Assembly (NCBI GenBank): GCA_030446765.1
Contig: JAUJMR010000003.1
Location: 179,499-243,498, forward strand
DNA from: Chloroflexia bacterium
GTDB taxonomy: Bacteria; Chloroflexota; Chloroflexia; Thermobaculales; Thermobaculaceae
DNA: 64,000 nucleotides
Direction: 5' to 3'
Part shown: positions 29,803 to 41,084 of the stretch, in pieces
How positions within the stretch are numbered: position 1 is the stretch's first letter
Layout of the letters: each line of letters opens with the position of its first letter
The notes under the pieces: model-generated
Seen by the model: only the letters and a program-made list of their open reading frames with translations
The model's database searches: none
Told to the model about the DNA's origin: nothing
Translations under genes and position numbers: made by a program

Positions 29803-31220
29803 ATGCAGGGTAAGGCGAACGTGCGGATGGAGCGCGACTCGATGGGCGATGTGTCGGTGCCCGCGGAGGCGTACTACGGGGCGCAGACCATGCGCGCTAT
29901 CCAGAACTTCCCGGTCAGTGGCCTGCGGATGCCGCGGGCGGTGATCCGCGCCCTGGGCCGGATCAAGGGCGCGGCCGCCCGGGTGAACACGGAACTCGGC
30001 CTGCTCGACCCCCTCTCGCCGAGGCGATCGAGCGAGCCGCCGAGGAGGTGGCGAATGGCGCGCTGGACGCCCACTTCCCGGTCGATGTCTTCCAGACCGG
30101 CTCCGGCACCTCGACGAACATGAACGCGAACGAGGTGATTGCCAACCGCGCGATCGAGATGCTCGGTGGACAGCGCGGTTCGAAGCAGCCGGTGCACCCG
30201 AACGATCACGTCAACCTCTGTCAGAGCTCGAACGACGTGATCCCCACCGCGATCCACCTCGCCCTGCTGGAGGTGCTGCACGCCGATCTTATCCCCGCGC
30301 TCGATGAGTTGCGCGCCGCGCTTGACGAAAAGGCGGCGGCATTCCTGCCTGTGGTCAAGACCGGGCGCACGCACCTGCAGGACGCCACGCCGATCCGCCT
30401 CGGGCAGGAGTTTGCGGGCTACGCCGGGCAGATGGAGCGCGCCCTGCGCCGACTTGACTACGCGCGAGCGGAACTCTCTGAGGTTGCGCTCGGCGGCACC
30501 GCGGTCGGCACCGGCGTGAACGCACATCCCGAGTTCGCCCGGCGGGTGTGCGCAGCTCTCGGGGATATACGGCTTCGAAGTGCACGAGACGACGAACCAC
30601 TTCCAGGCGCAGAGCACGCTCGACGCGCTGGTCTTCGCCAGCGGCGCGCTCCGTAGCGTCGCGGTCGGGCTCACGAAGATCGCGAACGACATCCGCTGGC
30701 TGGGTAGCGGCCCTCGCGCGGGGCTGGGAAATCGCGCTGCCGGAAGTTCAGCCGGGTAGCTCGATCATGCCGGGCAAGGTGAATCCGGTGATACCTGAGT
30801 CAACGCTGATGGCATGCGGCCCACGTGATCGGCAACGATACGGCCGTGATGCTCGCGGGCCACGGCAGCAACTTCGAACTCAACACGATGATGCCGGTCG
30901 CCGCGCACAACCTGCTGGAGAGCGCGACGCTCCTCGCGTCCGCCAGCATCAACTTCACTCGGCGGTGCATCAACGGCACGGAGGCGACGGAGCGCGGACC
31001 GCAGCTCGTGGAGCAGGGACTTGCGATCTGCACAGCGCTCGCGCCGGCGATCGGCTACGATGCCGCGGCGGCCATCTCGAAGCAGGCGTACGAGACGGGG
31101 CGGACGGTGCGCGAGGTCGCCCGTGAGCGCACGTCGCTCTCCGAGGAGGAACTGGCCCGCATCCTCGACCCGGCGTCGATGACGGAACCGGGCAACACCG
31201 TGGGTTCAGCGGCGGGCTGA
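29803..31220 (+). CDS. fumC: Class II fumarate hydratase, at least 4 apparent frameshifts
   Basis: '[32 protein letters not shown]' // '[21 protein letters not shown]', '[19 protein letters not shown]', '[18 protein letters not shown]' // '[12 protein letters not shown]' // '[26 protein letters not shown]'. Confidence 0.94.
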
Positions 31221-31224
31221 GTCC

Positions 31225-32381
31225 TTGCGGCCGGGGCACGAGAGCGTCCCTTCCACTCCTGCCCACCACCCTTGTAGTGACGCCACACGGAGGAGATGTA
31301 CACTGCGCCGAGAGCGCGGTGGCGGCAAGTGGATGGCAGAAGGCATACGCCGGAGAGGCGCGGAGCATCCGGCTGCCCGCAACACGGGTCGCCAGCATCA
31401 GCAGCGCCGACGTCCGGGCCGCGTCTATGACTCTGCCCCGCAGCCCCAGGCACCACCCCAGCAGCGTGAGTACCGGGAGGATCGAGCTGATGAAGAGGGT
31501 CAGTAGCGTGGCGGCGGCCAGCAGTGGCCGGTTGCCGGAGGCGGGATAGAGGCTCTTGCGCCACCCGGCCCAGACCTCCCCCAAGCCGTGATACATGCGC
31601 ACCCGAACCAGCCTCGTGGCGTCGACCAGCAGCAGCGCGTACCCGCACCGCTTCAGCAGTCCGGCCAGCGCAACATCGTCCGCGACGTCATCCCGCACCG
31701 CGGCGTGCCCACCCGACCGATCGTACGCCTCCCGACGCACGAGGATGAACTGGCCGGTCGCGTACGCCGTGCGCGACCAGCGGCTGTTCACGAGCAGCGG
31801 CGGTCGCACCGTAAGAACGAACTGCGCGAACGCGGGCTGCAGCACGCTTTCCCAGAAGCCGCGACACTCCAGGTGCTGCACGACGCTGACCACATCCGCA
31901 TCCGACGCCTGCGCGGTGGTGACGGCCTGTGCAAGGGTCTGCGGGTGCAGCCGGACGTCGGCATCGGTGAACAACAGCCATTCACCATAAGCGTGACGCT
32001 GGCCCTGATGATTTGCCCAGCTCTTGCCGATCCAGCCCCTCGGCGGCGGCTCCCCGTGAACACCCTGGCGCGCGGGTCGCGGCGCGCGACCTCTCTCGCG
32101 ATGCTACCGGTCCTGTCACGCGAGCAATCGTCGAGCACGATCACATCGAGCTGGGGGTAATCCTGCGCGAGCAAGGACGAGAGGCAGTCGCGGACGTTGC
32201 GTTCCTCGTCGCGCAGGGGGAGCACGACTGAGAGTGCGGGAAGCGTTGATCTGGGCACGGCTCCGCTTGTGGGCGCGAGGACCGGCACACGGAAGCGTAG
32301 GTGGAGCAGGATACCGAGAGACCATAGCCAGAAGAGGATGGAGGTCCTGAGTACGTGGTAGAGGATACGGTACAGCAACAC
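31225..32381 (-). CDS. Family 2 glycosyltransferase, membrane-associated, apparent frameshifts
   Basis: 'ALSVVLPLRDEERNVRDCLSSLLAQDYPQLDVIVLDDCSRDRTGSIARE' // 'LLFTDADVRLHPQTL', C-terminal TM segments; 3' boundary approximate. Confidence 0.85.
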
Positions 32382-32710
32382 GCCGCCTTCTATTGATCTT
32401 TATGGGCCGCTGTTCCGGATGGATTGGGAATGGCACATGCCCGCGCGACTAAACGCGCAACTGCGACGCCACCGGTGGTGCATGAGAGTCGCGATTGTTG
32501 CACACAGCTGTATGTTCCGTCCGCGCGGAGCTGTGCGGGGGCCTCGGGCAGGTTGCGCGCGTGGTTATGGCACCAGGACATTTCCAAGCCTGAAGGTTTA
32601 TGAACTCGCGGTGGCTCTGACGATGTTCACCGGGATGCAGAGATCGAGGGATGCGACCGCGCCGCCAGGACCGACAGCGGATACCCATACTTGCGGCATC
32701 GGGCCAGGTG

Positions 32711-33157
32711 TTATTCGGTCGGCGTCGGATTGTCGATAGGAGGCAGCGACGCGGAGACTCTGCCCTCACGCGGGTCGCCGATGGCCGAGCAAACTTTCGC
32801 GAGCAGCACGTCGAGGTCGAACGGCTTCGACAGGACGTGAACGTCGAACTGCTCGAGGTAGTCCGAGTGATGATGGAGAAGGTGGCTCGCCGCGGAGCAG
32901 ACAATGACCGGGATGCGCCGCGTCCGAGGGTCGAGCGTCAGCAGGTCGAGGGTGCGCCAGCCCTCCTCGGCCGCCCCGAAGATGAGATCGAGGATCACCA
33001 GGTCGGGCTGTAGTTGCCGGACGAACTCGTACCCCTCGCTCCCGACGAAGCAGGTGGAAACCTCATACCCTTCCTCGTTACGCAGCAACTCCTCCATGAG
33101 CCGCAGGAACGTCGTATCGTCGTTCACTACCGCGATGTGCGGCCGCTTCTCGCTCAC
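32711..33157 (-). CDS. Response regulator receiver protein
   Basis: 'RPHIAVVNDDTTFLRLMEELLRNEEGYEVSTCFVGSEGYEFVRQLQPDLVILDLIFG...VLSKPFDLDVL'; GTG start inferred. Confidence 0.88.
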   Translation of the reverse strand: MSEKRPHIAVVNDDTTFLRLMEELLRNEEGYEVSTCFVGSEGYEFVRQLQPDLVILDLIFGAAEEGWRTLDLLTLDPRTRRIPVIVCSAASHLLHHHSDYLEQFDVHVLSKPFDLDVLLAKVCSAIGDPREGRVSASLPPIDNPTPTE

Positions 33158-33392
33158 CTCGCCCCCTTTCAGCAGACACATAGTACTGGTATGCCAACCG
33201 GCTGTCGAGAGGGGGGCTCGCGGTCGTTGCTGGGGACTACCGACTGGCCGGGGATGTTGACCTTGTAGTCGGCAACTATGACGTGGAGCGTGGCACGCGC
33301 TCTGCAACAACTACCACCACGGGGGAGCTCGTACCTTCCTCGTGAGGACATGGAGTCCGAAGTAGCCCAGTAAGGGGGTAGTATGTCATCGA

Positions 33393-34221
33393 ATGAGAAC
33401 GGAAGGCCTTTTGGAAGACCCGAACGCCGGGCGCGGCACGAGCAGCGGGCAAACTCAGGATCAGGGGACAGTGTCCGATACGTCGTATGCCGAGACCAGC
33501 AGCAGTGCCCAGGACAGCACGCAATCGTCGGGCACCGAGTACATCACGAGCAGCCGGAGCGACCAGCCGACGGACCGCAGTGCCGTGATCGAAGGTGACG
33601 AGGACACGACATCCGCCGACAGGCAGTATGCGACGGCCAGCACCGTGGATACGACGGGAACTACCTCGGGGACAACCTTCACCGCCGGAGACTCCACGAA
33701 CGTGACGAGTCAGACCACATCCGATGAGTCGAGTTACGTCGCGCAGCCGTCGCAGGACTATACGACAACTGAGCGCTCGACATCGGCGCAGACAAGCGAT
33801 GTGGATGACGATATCCGCGTGCAGCGGCACGAGGAAGAGTTACAGGCGCAGACGGTCGAGCGGCAGGCCGGTGAGGTCCGCGTCTCCAAGGACGTGGTCG
33901 AGGAGCAGCAGACGCTCGAGGTGCCAGTCAACCGCGAACAGGTTACGGTGCGCAGTGTTGAGACGAGCGGCTCCGTGGGCGACACCTCTGAGGCATTCCA
34001 GGGTGGCACGATCAGTGTCCCCGGTGCGCGAGGAGGGGGTCGAGGTAAGCAAGCAGGTCCGCGTCGCGGAGGAGCTTGAGATCGACAAGAGGGCGGTCCA
34101 GGAGACCGAGCGCGTTACGGATTCCGTCCGGCGCGAGCAGGTGAACGTCGAAGAAGTCGGAGAGGTCGATGTGGACCGCCACAGCGATAACCCCCTGGAC
34201 GAGGATGTCCGACCACGGTAG
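33393..34221 (+). CDS. DUF2382 (YsnF/AvaK-like) protein with low-complexity N-terminus; frameshift near 34018
   Basis: 'DDDIRVQRHEEELQAQTVERQAGEVRVSKDVVEEQQTLEVPVNREQVTVRSVE' // 'VSPVREEGVEVSKQVRVAEELEIDKRAVQETERVTDSVRREQVNVEEVGEVDV'. Confidence 0.88.
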
Positions 34222-34389
34222 TACTCGCCACATAACGAGTTCTGCGTAATTCGAACGGGGGTGGGTGACGGAGATAGGCTCTGTTACCCACCCTGTTCCT
34301 TTGTGTGGCACGAGGTTTGCGTTACATAGCAGTGGGACAAAGGTAGGGTCCCTGCAAAACGGCGAGTTGATACAGGAGGAAAGAAAAAT

Positions 34390-35230
34390 ATGTCTATGGA
34401 TGTCAGTCAGATACAGCACGGATGGGACGTTTACGGGAGCGACGGAGATAAAATCGGCGACGTGAGCGATGTCGGGCCGAACTATGTGATGGTAACCAAG
34501 GGGTTCTTGTTCACGAAGGATATATACATCCCTACCTCGGCGATCACGGGCATCGAGCACGATCGCGTCTATCTGAACATCGCGAAGGACCAGGTGGACA
34601 GCATGGGCTGGGACCAGGCTCCGACGGGCGATACCGGGTACGACAATGCGGCGTACGGCACGACCGATACCACTACCACCGATACCGCGTCGTACACGGA
34701 TGAGGACTCCACGACGGTAACGACCCAGGCCTCGACAACGGATGATACCAACTATGTGGCGCAGCCCGTCCAGCAGACGGAGACTCAGCCGGTGCAGCAG
34801 AGCACCACGAATGTGAGCGACACCGATGACATTCGGGTGCAGCGCTACGAGGAGGAGTTGCAGGCGCAGAAGGTTTCCCGCGAGGCTGGCGAGGTCCGCA
34901 TCTCCAAGGATGTCGTTGAGGAGCAGCAGACGCTCGATGTGCCAGTCACCCGCGAAGAGGTGCACGTCCAGAGCCATGATGGTAGACCGCGCCGCAACGG
35001 ACACGAGCCAGGCGTTCCAGGAGGGGACGATCTCGGTGCCGGTGCGCGAGGAGGACGTGGAGGTCTCCAAGACCGTGCGTGTCGCTGAGGAGCTGGAGAT
35101 CGATAAGACCACGGTCCAGGACACCGAGCGCGTCACCGACACCGTCCGCAAGGAGCGCGTCAACGTCGAAGAGGTAGGCGACGTGGATGTGCAGGGCAGC
35201 ACCGGTTTCAACAATACGACCAACCGGTAG
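34390..35230 (+). CDS. PRC-barrel/DUF2171 plus DUF2382 protein; frameshift near 34980
   Basis: 'VYGSDGDKIGDVSDVGPNYVMVTKGFLFTKDIYIPTSAITGIEHDRVYLNIAKDQV' then DUF2382 repeats 'DDIRVQRYEEELQAQKVSREAGEVRISKDVVEEQQTLDVPVTREEVHV'. Confidence 0.9.
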
Positions 35231-35401
35231 CATCTACAGTGGCAGCCGGGGGTGCGATAGTCCTCGGCTTGGGGCTGGTAGGTAGCCTCGCAAAAATCAA
35301 GGAGAGAAGGAACACATGACTATGCAGAGAGATTCGGGGGAACGATCCCCCAGCAGACGGCTCGGCGCCCCAGGACGACCGGTTCCGCTGGCGTCGACGA
35401 C

Positions 35402-35974
35402 GTGGTGCAGCAGACGACACAGGTAATCACACCACGCGACCGAGTGCGGTGGGGGCCGGTTTGGGCGGGGCTCGTATCCGCGCTCAGCCTGTTCTTGCTG
35501 TTCAATGTCTTGGCGCTCGCCATTGGGGCGACGACCGTGGACGCGGGCACAAACGCCGGTGACGCGGCAAGGTTCGGCGGTATTGCGCCAGCTATTATCG
35601 GTTTGCTCGCGTTCCTGTTTGGTGGTTGGGTGGCGGCTCGCACGTCGGCCGTGCGTGGCAGGGGCAATGGCGTCTTCAACGGTTTCCTCGTGTGGGCGCT
35701 CGGCACCTTGCTTGCGCTAGCACTTGCAGCCTTCGGTCTGGGCTCGCTCCTCGGGGCGGCTGGCGATTTCGCCGGTCAGATCGGTGGCCTTGGCCAGCAG
35801 GCGGCTGGTAACGTTGACCCTGCCGATGTCACCAGGAACCGGCAGCAGATCGCGGACACTATTCGTGATGGTGCGCTAGGCACATTCGCGGGGTTGGGCC
35901 TCCCGGCACTCGCGGCGAGCATTGGTGGCGCTCTCGGTGCCCGCAAGGAGCACGACCGGGACTACGACGTCTAG
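35402..35974 (+). CDS. YrzE-like (TIGR04086-type) small membrane protein
   Basis: 'RVRWGPVWAGLVSALSLFLLFNVLALAIGA..IAPAIIGLLAFLFGGWVAARTSAVRGRGNGVFNGFLVWALGTLLALAL'. Confidence 0.7.
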   Translation: MVQQTTQVITPRDRVRWGPVWAGLVSALSLFLLFNVLALAIGATTVDAGTNAGDAARFGGIAPAIIGLLAFLFGGWVAARTSAVRGRGNGVFNGFLVWALGTLLALALAAFGLGSLLGAAGDFAGQIGGLGQQAAGNVDPADVTRNRQQIADTIRDGALGTFAGLGLPALAASIGGALGARKEHDRDYDV

Positions 35975-36004
35975 GTCGAGTAACTACAGGCAGATCCGCA
36001 CTGA

Positions 36005-36035
36005 AGTGCCCCGGGAATCCCGGGGCACTTTTTGT
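36005..36035 (+). terminator. Intrinsic terminator
   Basis: AGTGCCCCGGGAATCCCGGGGCACTTTTTGTT. Confidence 0.9.
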
Positions 36036-36196
36036 TGCCTATCGACGAACGCCAAGGAAAGAGCACAGGGCGGCAATCGCGATGAAAGCGTGGCGAGTGG
36101 CGTGGGTGACTTCGCCCAACCTGCTTGCGGGCGTAGCGACACAAGGGCGGTTCGGTTTCCTAAAGCGCGTTTGCCAGTACGCAGGCCACGTCCAGT

Positions 36197-36324
36197 CATT
36201 CGTGAACGGCTTGAATCGTAGTGCGTGTCATCCCGAACGCGGTGAGGGATCCGTACCCTTGACCACGGATTCCTCGCACGCTCGGAATGACAGATGCCCC
36301 ACCGTATAGCCGGATTCCGTATCA
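36197..36324 (+). repeat. Dispersed nested-palindrome element, copy 5
   Basis: cggcttgaatcgtagtgcgTGTCATCCCGAACGCGGTGAGGGATCC...GGATTCCTCGCACGCTCGGAATGACAgatgccccaccgtatagccggattccgtatcac. Confidence 0.88.
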
Positions 36325-36413
36325 CACCTATACCGCTCGCTGAGACAGGGGCACTGAGCGGAAACGGGAGCACAGTCACGCGAATGGACGAGGCAGAGGC
36401 GGACCCCGTACCG

Positions 36414-36990
36414 CTAGTGGGTGAGCAGGTACTTGGTGTACGCGGCAACCTCGCGGGCGGTATAGCGCACGCGCAGGACAACCGTACCCTCCGCGGGGCT
36501 GTCGCTTGTGGGCGAGCTGTGCGGCTCAAGGCGCAGGCCAGCCGTTGCTGCGCGCGAACGGAAGATATGCCTGCGGTCGCTGACGAGCACCACCGATCGC
36601 AGCGCGCCGCTCCCGCAACTCACGCGCGACACCGCGCAGGCTCGTGAAGGTATCGTTGCCCTCGGCCACGGCGAGCAGCGCTTCCTTCGGCACCCCATTA
36701 GCCTCCAGGTAGTGTGTGCCTGCCACCGCCTCGGTGTAGAGGTCGCCCTCTTGCTTCCCGCCCGCGACCACGATAAGCGGTGCAACACCTCGGCGATACA
36801 GGTCCGCCGCGTGATCCAGTCGGCTCTGGAAGACGGGGGACGGTGTGCCTTGATACTGCGCAGTGCCGAGTACGACGATTGCGTCGGATCGCACCACGTC
36901 GTCACGCCTCCCGGCGACCTCCACCCGTACCGCGACGTACAGCAGCCAACCGACACCGAGAAGAAACGCAAGCAGCATGAACCTGCGCAT
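36414..36990 (-). CDS. YdcF/DUF218-family membrane-anchored protein, one apparent frameshift
   Basis: 'SDAIVVLGTAQYQGTPSPVFQSRLDHAADLYRRGVAPLIVVAGGKQEGDLYTEA' // 'SVVLVSDRRHIFRSRAATAGLRLEPHSSPTSDSP'. Confidence 0.85.
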
Positions 36991-37296
36991 GCATCCACCG
37001 CCCGCGGAGTGACCGCGGGTACGGTGTTGGGTCGAAGAGCCACTCATGACAGGGAAACTATATCAGCGAAGGCGTCCGTGATGCACCCACTCCCATGTTC
37101 AGGGCGTTCCCGCGCTTACGAGCCTCCTGAAAAGACTGAGCGAGCCGGTAGTGGCACAACGGACAGCACGATAGGTGGCATCATGAAGCCGATATAATGG
37201 CAGGGGTGGATACAGAAAATCGCCCTCGCAGCGTGCTCGTTCGTGACGTCGCGACGACTTAAATCGCTTTCAACCCTGAACACGTTGCCGGACACA

Positions 37297-37428
37297 TGAT
37301 TCGGACTCCGGCTGAACAGTAGAGTATCTGTCATTCCGGGCATGCGAGGAATCTGCGGTCCGGGCTACGGATCCCTCTCTACGTTCGGGACGACACACAC
37401 CACGGCTCGAGCGGACTCCGTATAGCTC
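37297..37428 (-). repeat. Dispersed nested-palindrome element, copy 6
   Basis: cggactccggctgaacagtagagtatcTGTCATTCCGGGCATGCGAGGAATC...CGTTCGGGACGACA..., reverse orientation. Confidence 0.85.
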
Positions 37429-37516
37429 ACGAACCACGGTTTCCTCGCGGAGCGTCGGGCACGGAAGGGCGTGCAGCCATTATCCCCGCAGATCGCGTAT
37501 GACGCGGCGGTACCGC

Positions 37517-39572
37517 TCATCGGGGGTCCGCACTGGTCTGGGGCGGCAATCCGTGTGGTGCTGCTGTGGCGGATGCCTGGACCAGGGCCGGCCTGGACCG
37601 CTCCTTTGCGGGCAGGCCCACCACCTGGAGGATCTCCGGCTCATCGAGCGACTCGCGCTCCAGCAGGGCTTCCGCCAGAGCGTCCAGTCTGTGTCGTTCC
37701 TGTGTGAGCACTTGTATCGCGTCCTGGTACGATTCGTCGATGATGCGGCGGGTTTCCTTGTCTACGGTCGCGGTGAGCTCTTCGCCAAAGTCGCGGGAGA
37801 CGCCACCGCCGGAGGAGCCAAGGTAGTCCTCCCCATCATCGCGCGATAGGTACAGCAGCCCGACTTCCTTGCTCATGCCCCACTTCGTGACCATCTGTCG
37901 CGCGATCTCCATGACCTGCTTGAGGTCGTTCTCCGCACCCGTCGTAACGACGTTGAACACGATCTCCTCTGCGGCCCGGCCGCCGAGGGCACCGACGATC
38001 CTGCCCCGGAGATAGCGCTCGGTGTAGTTGAATCGGTCGTCCGCCGGCACGGAATACGTGACCCCGAGCGCCTGTCCGCGCGGCACGATCGTCACCTTGT
38101 GGACGGGGTCCGCATCGGGGACGAGCAGCCCGAGGATGGCGTGGCCAGCCTCGTGATATGCGACGCGCCGCCGATCTTCCTCGTTGAGCACGAGCTGTCG
38201 CGCCGCGCCGAGGATGATTTTTTCCATAGCATCGAAGAAGTCGACCTGGGTGACAAACGGCCTCTCGCGGCGTGCCGCCAGCAGCGCGGCCTCGTTGACG
38301 AGGTTGCGCAGGTCGGCGCCGACGAGGCCCGGCGTGGCCTCCGCGATTGTTTCAAGGCTGAGGTTTGGATCGAGCGGCACGCCGCGAGTGTGCACGTCCA
38401 GGATCGCCTTTCGACCCACGCGGTCCGGACGCTGCACGGTGACCCGGCGGTCGCACCGGCCTGGCCGGAGCAGCGCCGGGTCGAGCACATCGGGCCGGTT
38501 TGTGGCGGCGAGCACGATCACCGCGTTGCGGCTATCGAAGCCGTCCATCTCCACGAGGATCTGGTTCAGCGTCTGCTCCCGCTCATCACTGCCCCCGAAG
38601 TTAACGTTGCCTCCCCGACGCCGGCCGATCGCATCCAACTCGTCCACGAAGATGATCGCCGGCGCCTCTTTCTTTGCGTTGCTAAACAGCTCGCGCACGC
38701 GCGAGGCGCCGACACCGACCACCATCTCGATGAACTCGGAGCCGGACATGCTGAAGAACGGCACTTCCGCCTCACCGGCGACCGCCTTCGCGAGCAGCGT
38801 CTTGCCCGTGCCGGGTGGCCCAACCAGGAGCACGCCCTTGGGGATGGTGCCACCGAGTCGCTGATACTTCTCCGGATTCTTCAGGAAGTCGACGATCTCA
38901 ACGAGTTCCTGCTCCGCCTCTTCTATGCCCGCGACATCCTTGAACGTGATCCGCATGGTCTCGTCTGACTCCGCGGCATAGCGCTTTGCCCTGCTGCGGC
39001 CCAGGCTGAAGATCCCCCTGCGAGGAGCGCGTGGCTCGCCTCAGCAACCAGATCATGAAGGCGAAGAACAGGAGCGTGGGTGCGAAGCTAAGGAGGATGT
39101 TCAGCACAAAGAGAGCGTCCACCGGGCGGTTCCTCCACCTTCATCGTGACGCCCTGTGCGGTGAGCTCATTGGTCAACTCGCTATCGCCGAAGTCCGGGA
39201 CGCGGGTCTGAAACGTTGTGGAACTCGTAGAGCCCTCCTGGCCGGTAGGGGGTACGTCACCGCTTGTTTGAAGGTTCCCCTGATCTCCGATCCGCTGGTG
39301 GTAATCTCCGAGACGTTTCCGGCGCGCGCCTGTGCCTTGAAGAGGGTGTAGGGTACGACTCTGATCTCTTCCTCCGGCGTGGCCATGAGCGGGGCAAGGA
39401 GCCAGTTCAGGAGGAACGCGAGCGCGAGCGCCAACCACGCCCACCGGGGGATGGTCCATCGCTGCTTGGGTGTGTTGCTGCTCGACGTGCCTCTCGGCGC
39501 CTCGGGTCCGGGCGGACGGTGCCGTTGCGCGGGGTCTGGGGTGGGCGGGGTGTTGTCTGCCACGGCGGGCAT
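37517..39572 (-). CDS. ftsH: ATP-dependent zinc metalloprotease FtsH; N-terminal third interrupted by apparent frameshifts
   Basis: AAA '[50 protein letters not shown]', '[11 protein letters not shown]' zinc site; 37517-38956 intact, upstream pieces in ORFs 38898-39572. Confidence 0.94.
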
Positions 39573-39829
39573 CCTCCGATTGCTGTACTAGTCTGCCATA
39601 TCAGCGCCGTATCGGTGCGGCGGCTGTGATCTGAACTGATTATACCCGTCGGCAGCGGACGCTGAAACGCCGTGATGGGATGTGCTAAGGCTTCGATTGC
39701 GGGCACGCTGGTTGGAGAGGACAATCGCGGCAGGTGTTGCGCGTGTTGCCCGCGAACGGGTGGCCGCGTACTGGTTTCCGGCGCTTGACTGCCGGGGTGC
39801 GTATGGGTAAAATGGCGTTTGCGGGGCGA

Positions 39830-39903
39830 GGCGCATTCGTCTAGTGGCCTAGGACACCGCCCTCTCAAGGCGGAGATCACGGGTTCGAATCCCGTATGCG
39901 CTA
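39830..39903 (+). tRNA. tRNA-Glu (anticodon CUC)
   Basis: 74 nt; acceptor GGCGCAT/ATGCGCT, loop CTCTCAA, T-arm ACGGGTTCGAATCCCGT; CCA not encoded. Confidence 0.92.
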
Positions 39904-39908
39904 CCGGT

Positions 39909-39949
39909 CAGGGCAGGTGAAGCGAGCTTCCCTGCCCTGCGTTTTCTTT
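39909..39949 (+). terminator. Intrinsic terminator between the two tRNA genes
   Basis: CAGGGCAGG-tgaagcgagctt-CCTGCCCTG followed by CGTTTTCTTT. Confidence 0.8.
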
Positions 39950-39953
39950 GCGG

Positions 39954-40027
39954 GCCCCCATAGTCTAGCGGCCCAGGACGTCGCCCTTTCAAGGCGAAGA
40001 TCGCGGGTTCGAATCCCGCTGGGGGTA
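39954..40027 (+). tRNA. tRNA-Glu (anticodon UUC)
   Basis: 74 nt; acceptor GCCCCCA/TGGGGGT, loop CTTTCAA, T-arm GCGGGTTCGAATCCCGC; CCA not encoded. Confidence 0.93.
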
Positions 40028-40035
40028 CCCCTTTG

Positions 40036-40067
40036 GGAGCGGAGACGGCAGCGTCTTCGCTCCTTTT
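40036..40067 (+). terminator. Intrinsic terminator after second tRNA-Glu
   Basis: GGAGCGGAGAC-ggcagc-GTCTTCGCTCC-TTTT. Confidence 0.8.
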
Positions 40068-40433
40068 GTCGCTGGAGGCCGTCTGGACTATGGATGGGCT
40101 GATGCGCTACCACGTTCCGCTGACCGTCTGGATGGCTCCGACGCGAGGATGCTATCCCGAAGAGTTACGGCAACGTGGACGAGACATCCGCCCTCTGGGC
40201 ACGCTTCAGTGATATTCTACCCCGCTCGAATGAAGCGACGGTCCGTGGTCGACGACCTGACATTGCCCGACGTGCCCCGGCAAGCATGCTATACTCAGTC
40301 CCGCCGTCTTGGTCGTGCCTCCTGAGTAGGTGGCCGGGCGGCGCATCGAACCGGTTAATCGATGGGGCCACGGGTCCGCTCCGTTTCCGGCTTCAACTCC
40401 CATTCGGATCATCTCTCGAGGAAGGGATGCCAT

Positions 40434-41074
40434 ATGCCCGATACATCACGCTCCCCAGTCCCCGGCGATGAGCGGCTCGGCACCGGCATCGTGGGCCTCG
40501 ACGAGGTCCTGGGCGGTGGCCTAAAAACCCGGACCGCCTGTATCTGCTGGAGGGCACTCCGGGGACTGGGAAGACCACCGTTGCGCTTCAGTTCCTGCTG
40601 GAAGGGGTACGACGCGGGTAGCGTGTCCTGTACGTCACGCTATCGGAGACGACCGAAGAGCTCGATGCCGTAGCGCGATCGCACGACTGGAACCTGCTGT
40701 CGAACGCCATGAAATACAGCGCCCAGGGAGGGCAGATCACGGTTGAGGTAGGACGAGAGGAGGAGGCAGGGGATACCTGGGCAGTCTTGGTCGTCCGCGA
40801 CCAGGGCATCGGGATTCCTGAGTCCGAACTGCCCAACATCTTCGAGCGCTTCTACCGGGCAAGCAATGCCAGAGGACGGGTAAGCGGCACCGGGCTCGGG
40901 CTGGCGGGTGTGCGCCAGATCGTCAGCAGGGGCAGCGTATCTGTAGCGAGCGAGGAGGGCTGCGCGAGCAACCTTCGCGGTGCGGCTGCCCGCAGCCTAG
41001 CCGCAGGGCCGGAGCTCTGCCAGCAGCGGTCCTTCGCCGATCGACCGACGTGTGAGTGTGCCCCACGGATGTGA
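40434..41074 (+). pseudogene. Chimeric ORF: KaiC-like RecA ATPase N-terminus joined to histidine-kinase HATPase_c domain; also frameshifted
   Basis: '[13 protein letters not shown]' // '[115 protein letters not shown]'. Confidence 0.75.
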
Positions 41075-41084
41075 GTCCTGTACT

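Noticed and set aside
30548-31126. 192-aa plus-strand ORF as a separate gene
   Set aside because: It is an off-frame reading within fumC; its start only bridges part of the frameshifted fumarase sequence
34012-35223. 403-aa minus-strand ORF opposite the DUF2382 genes
   Set aside because: Antisense to two recognisable DUF2382 proteins; repetitive Leu/Arg/Ile composition typical of antisense reading
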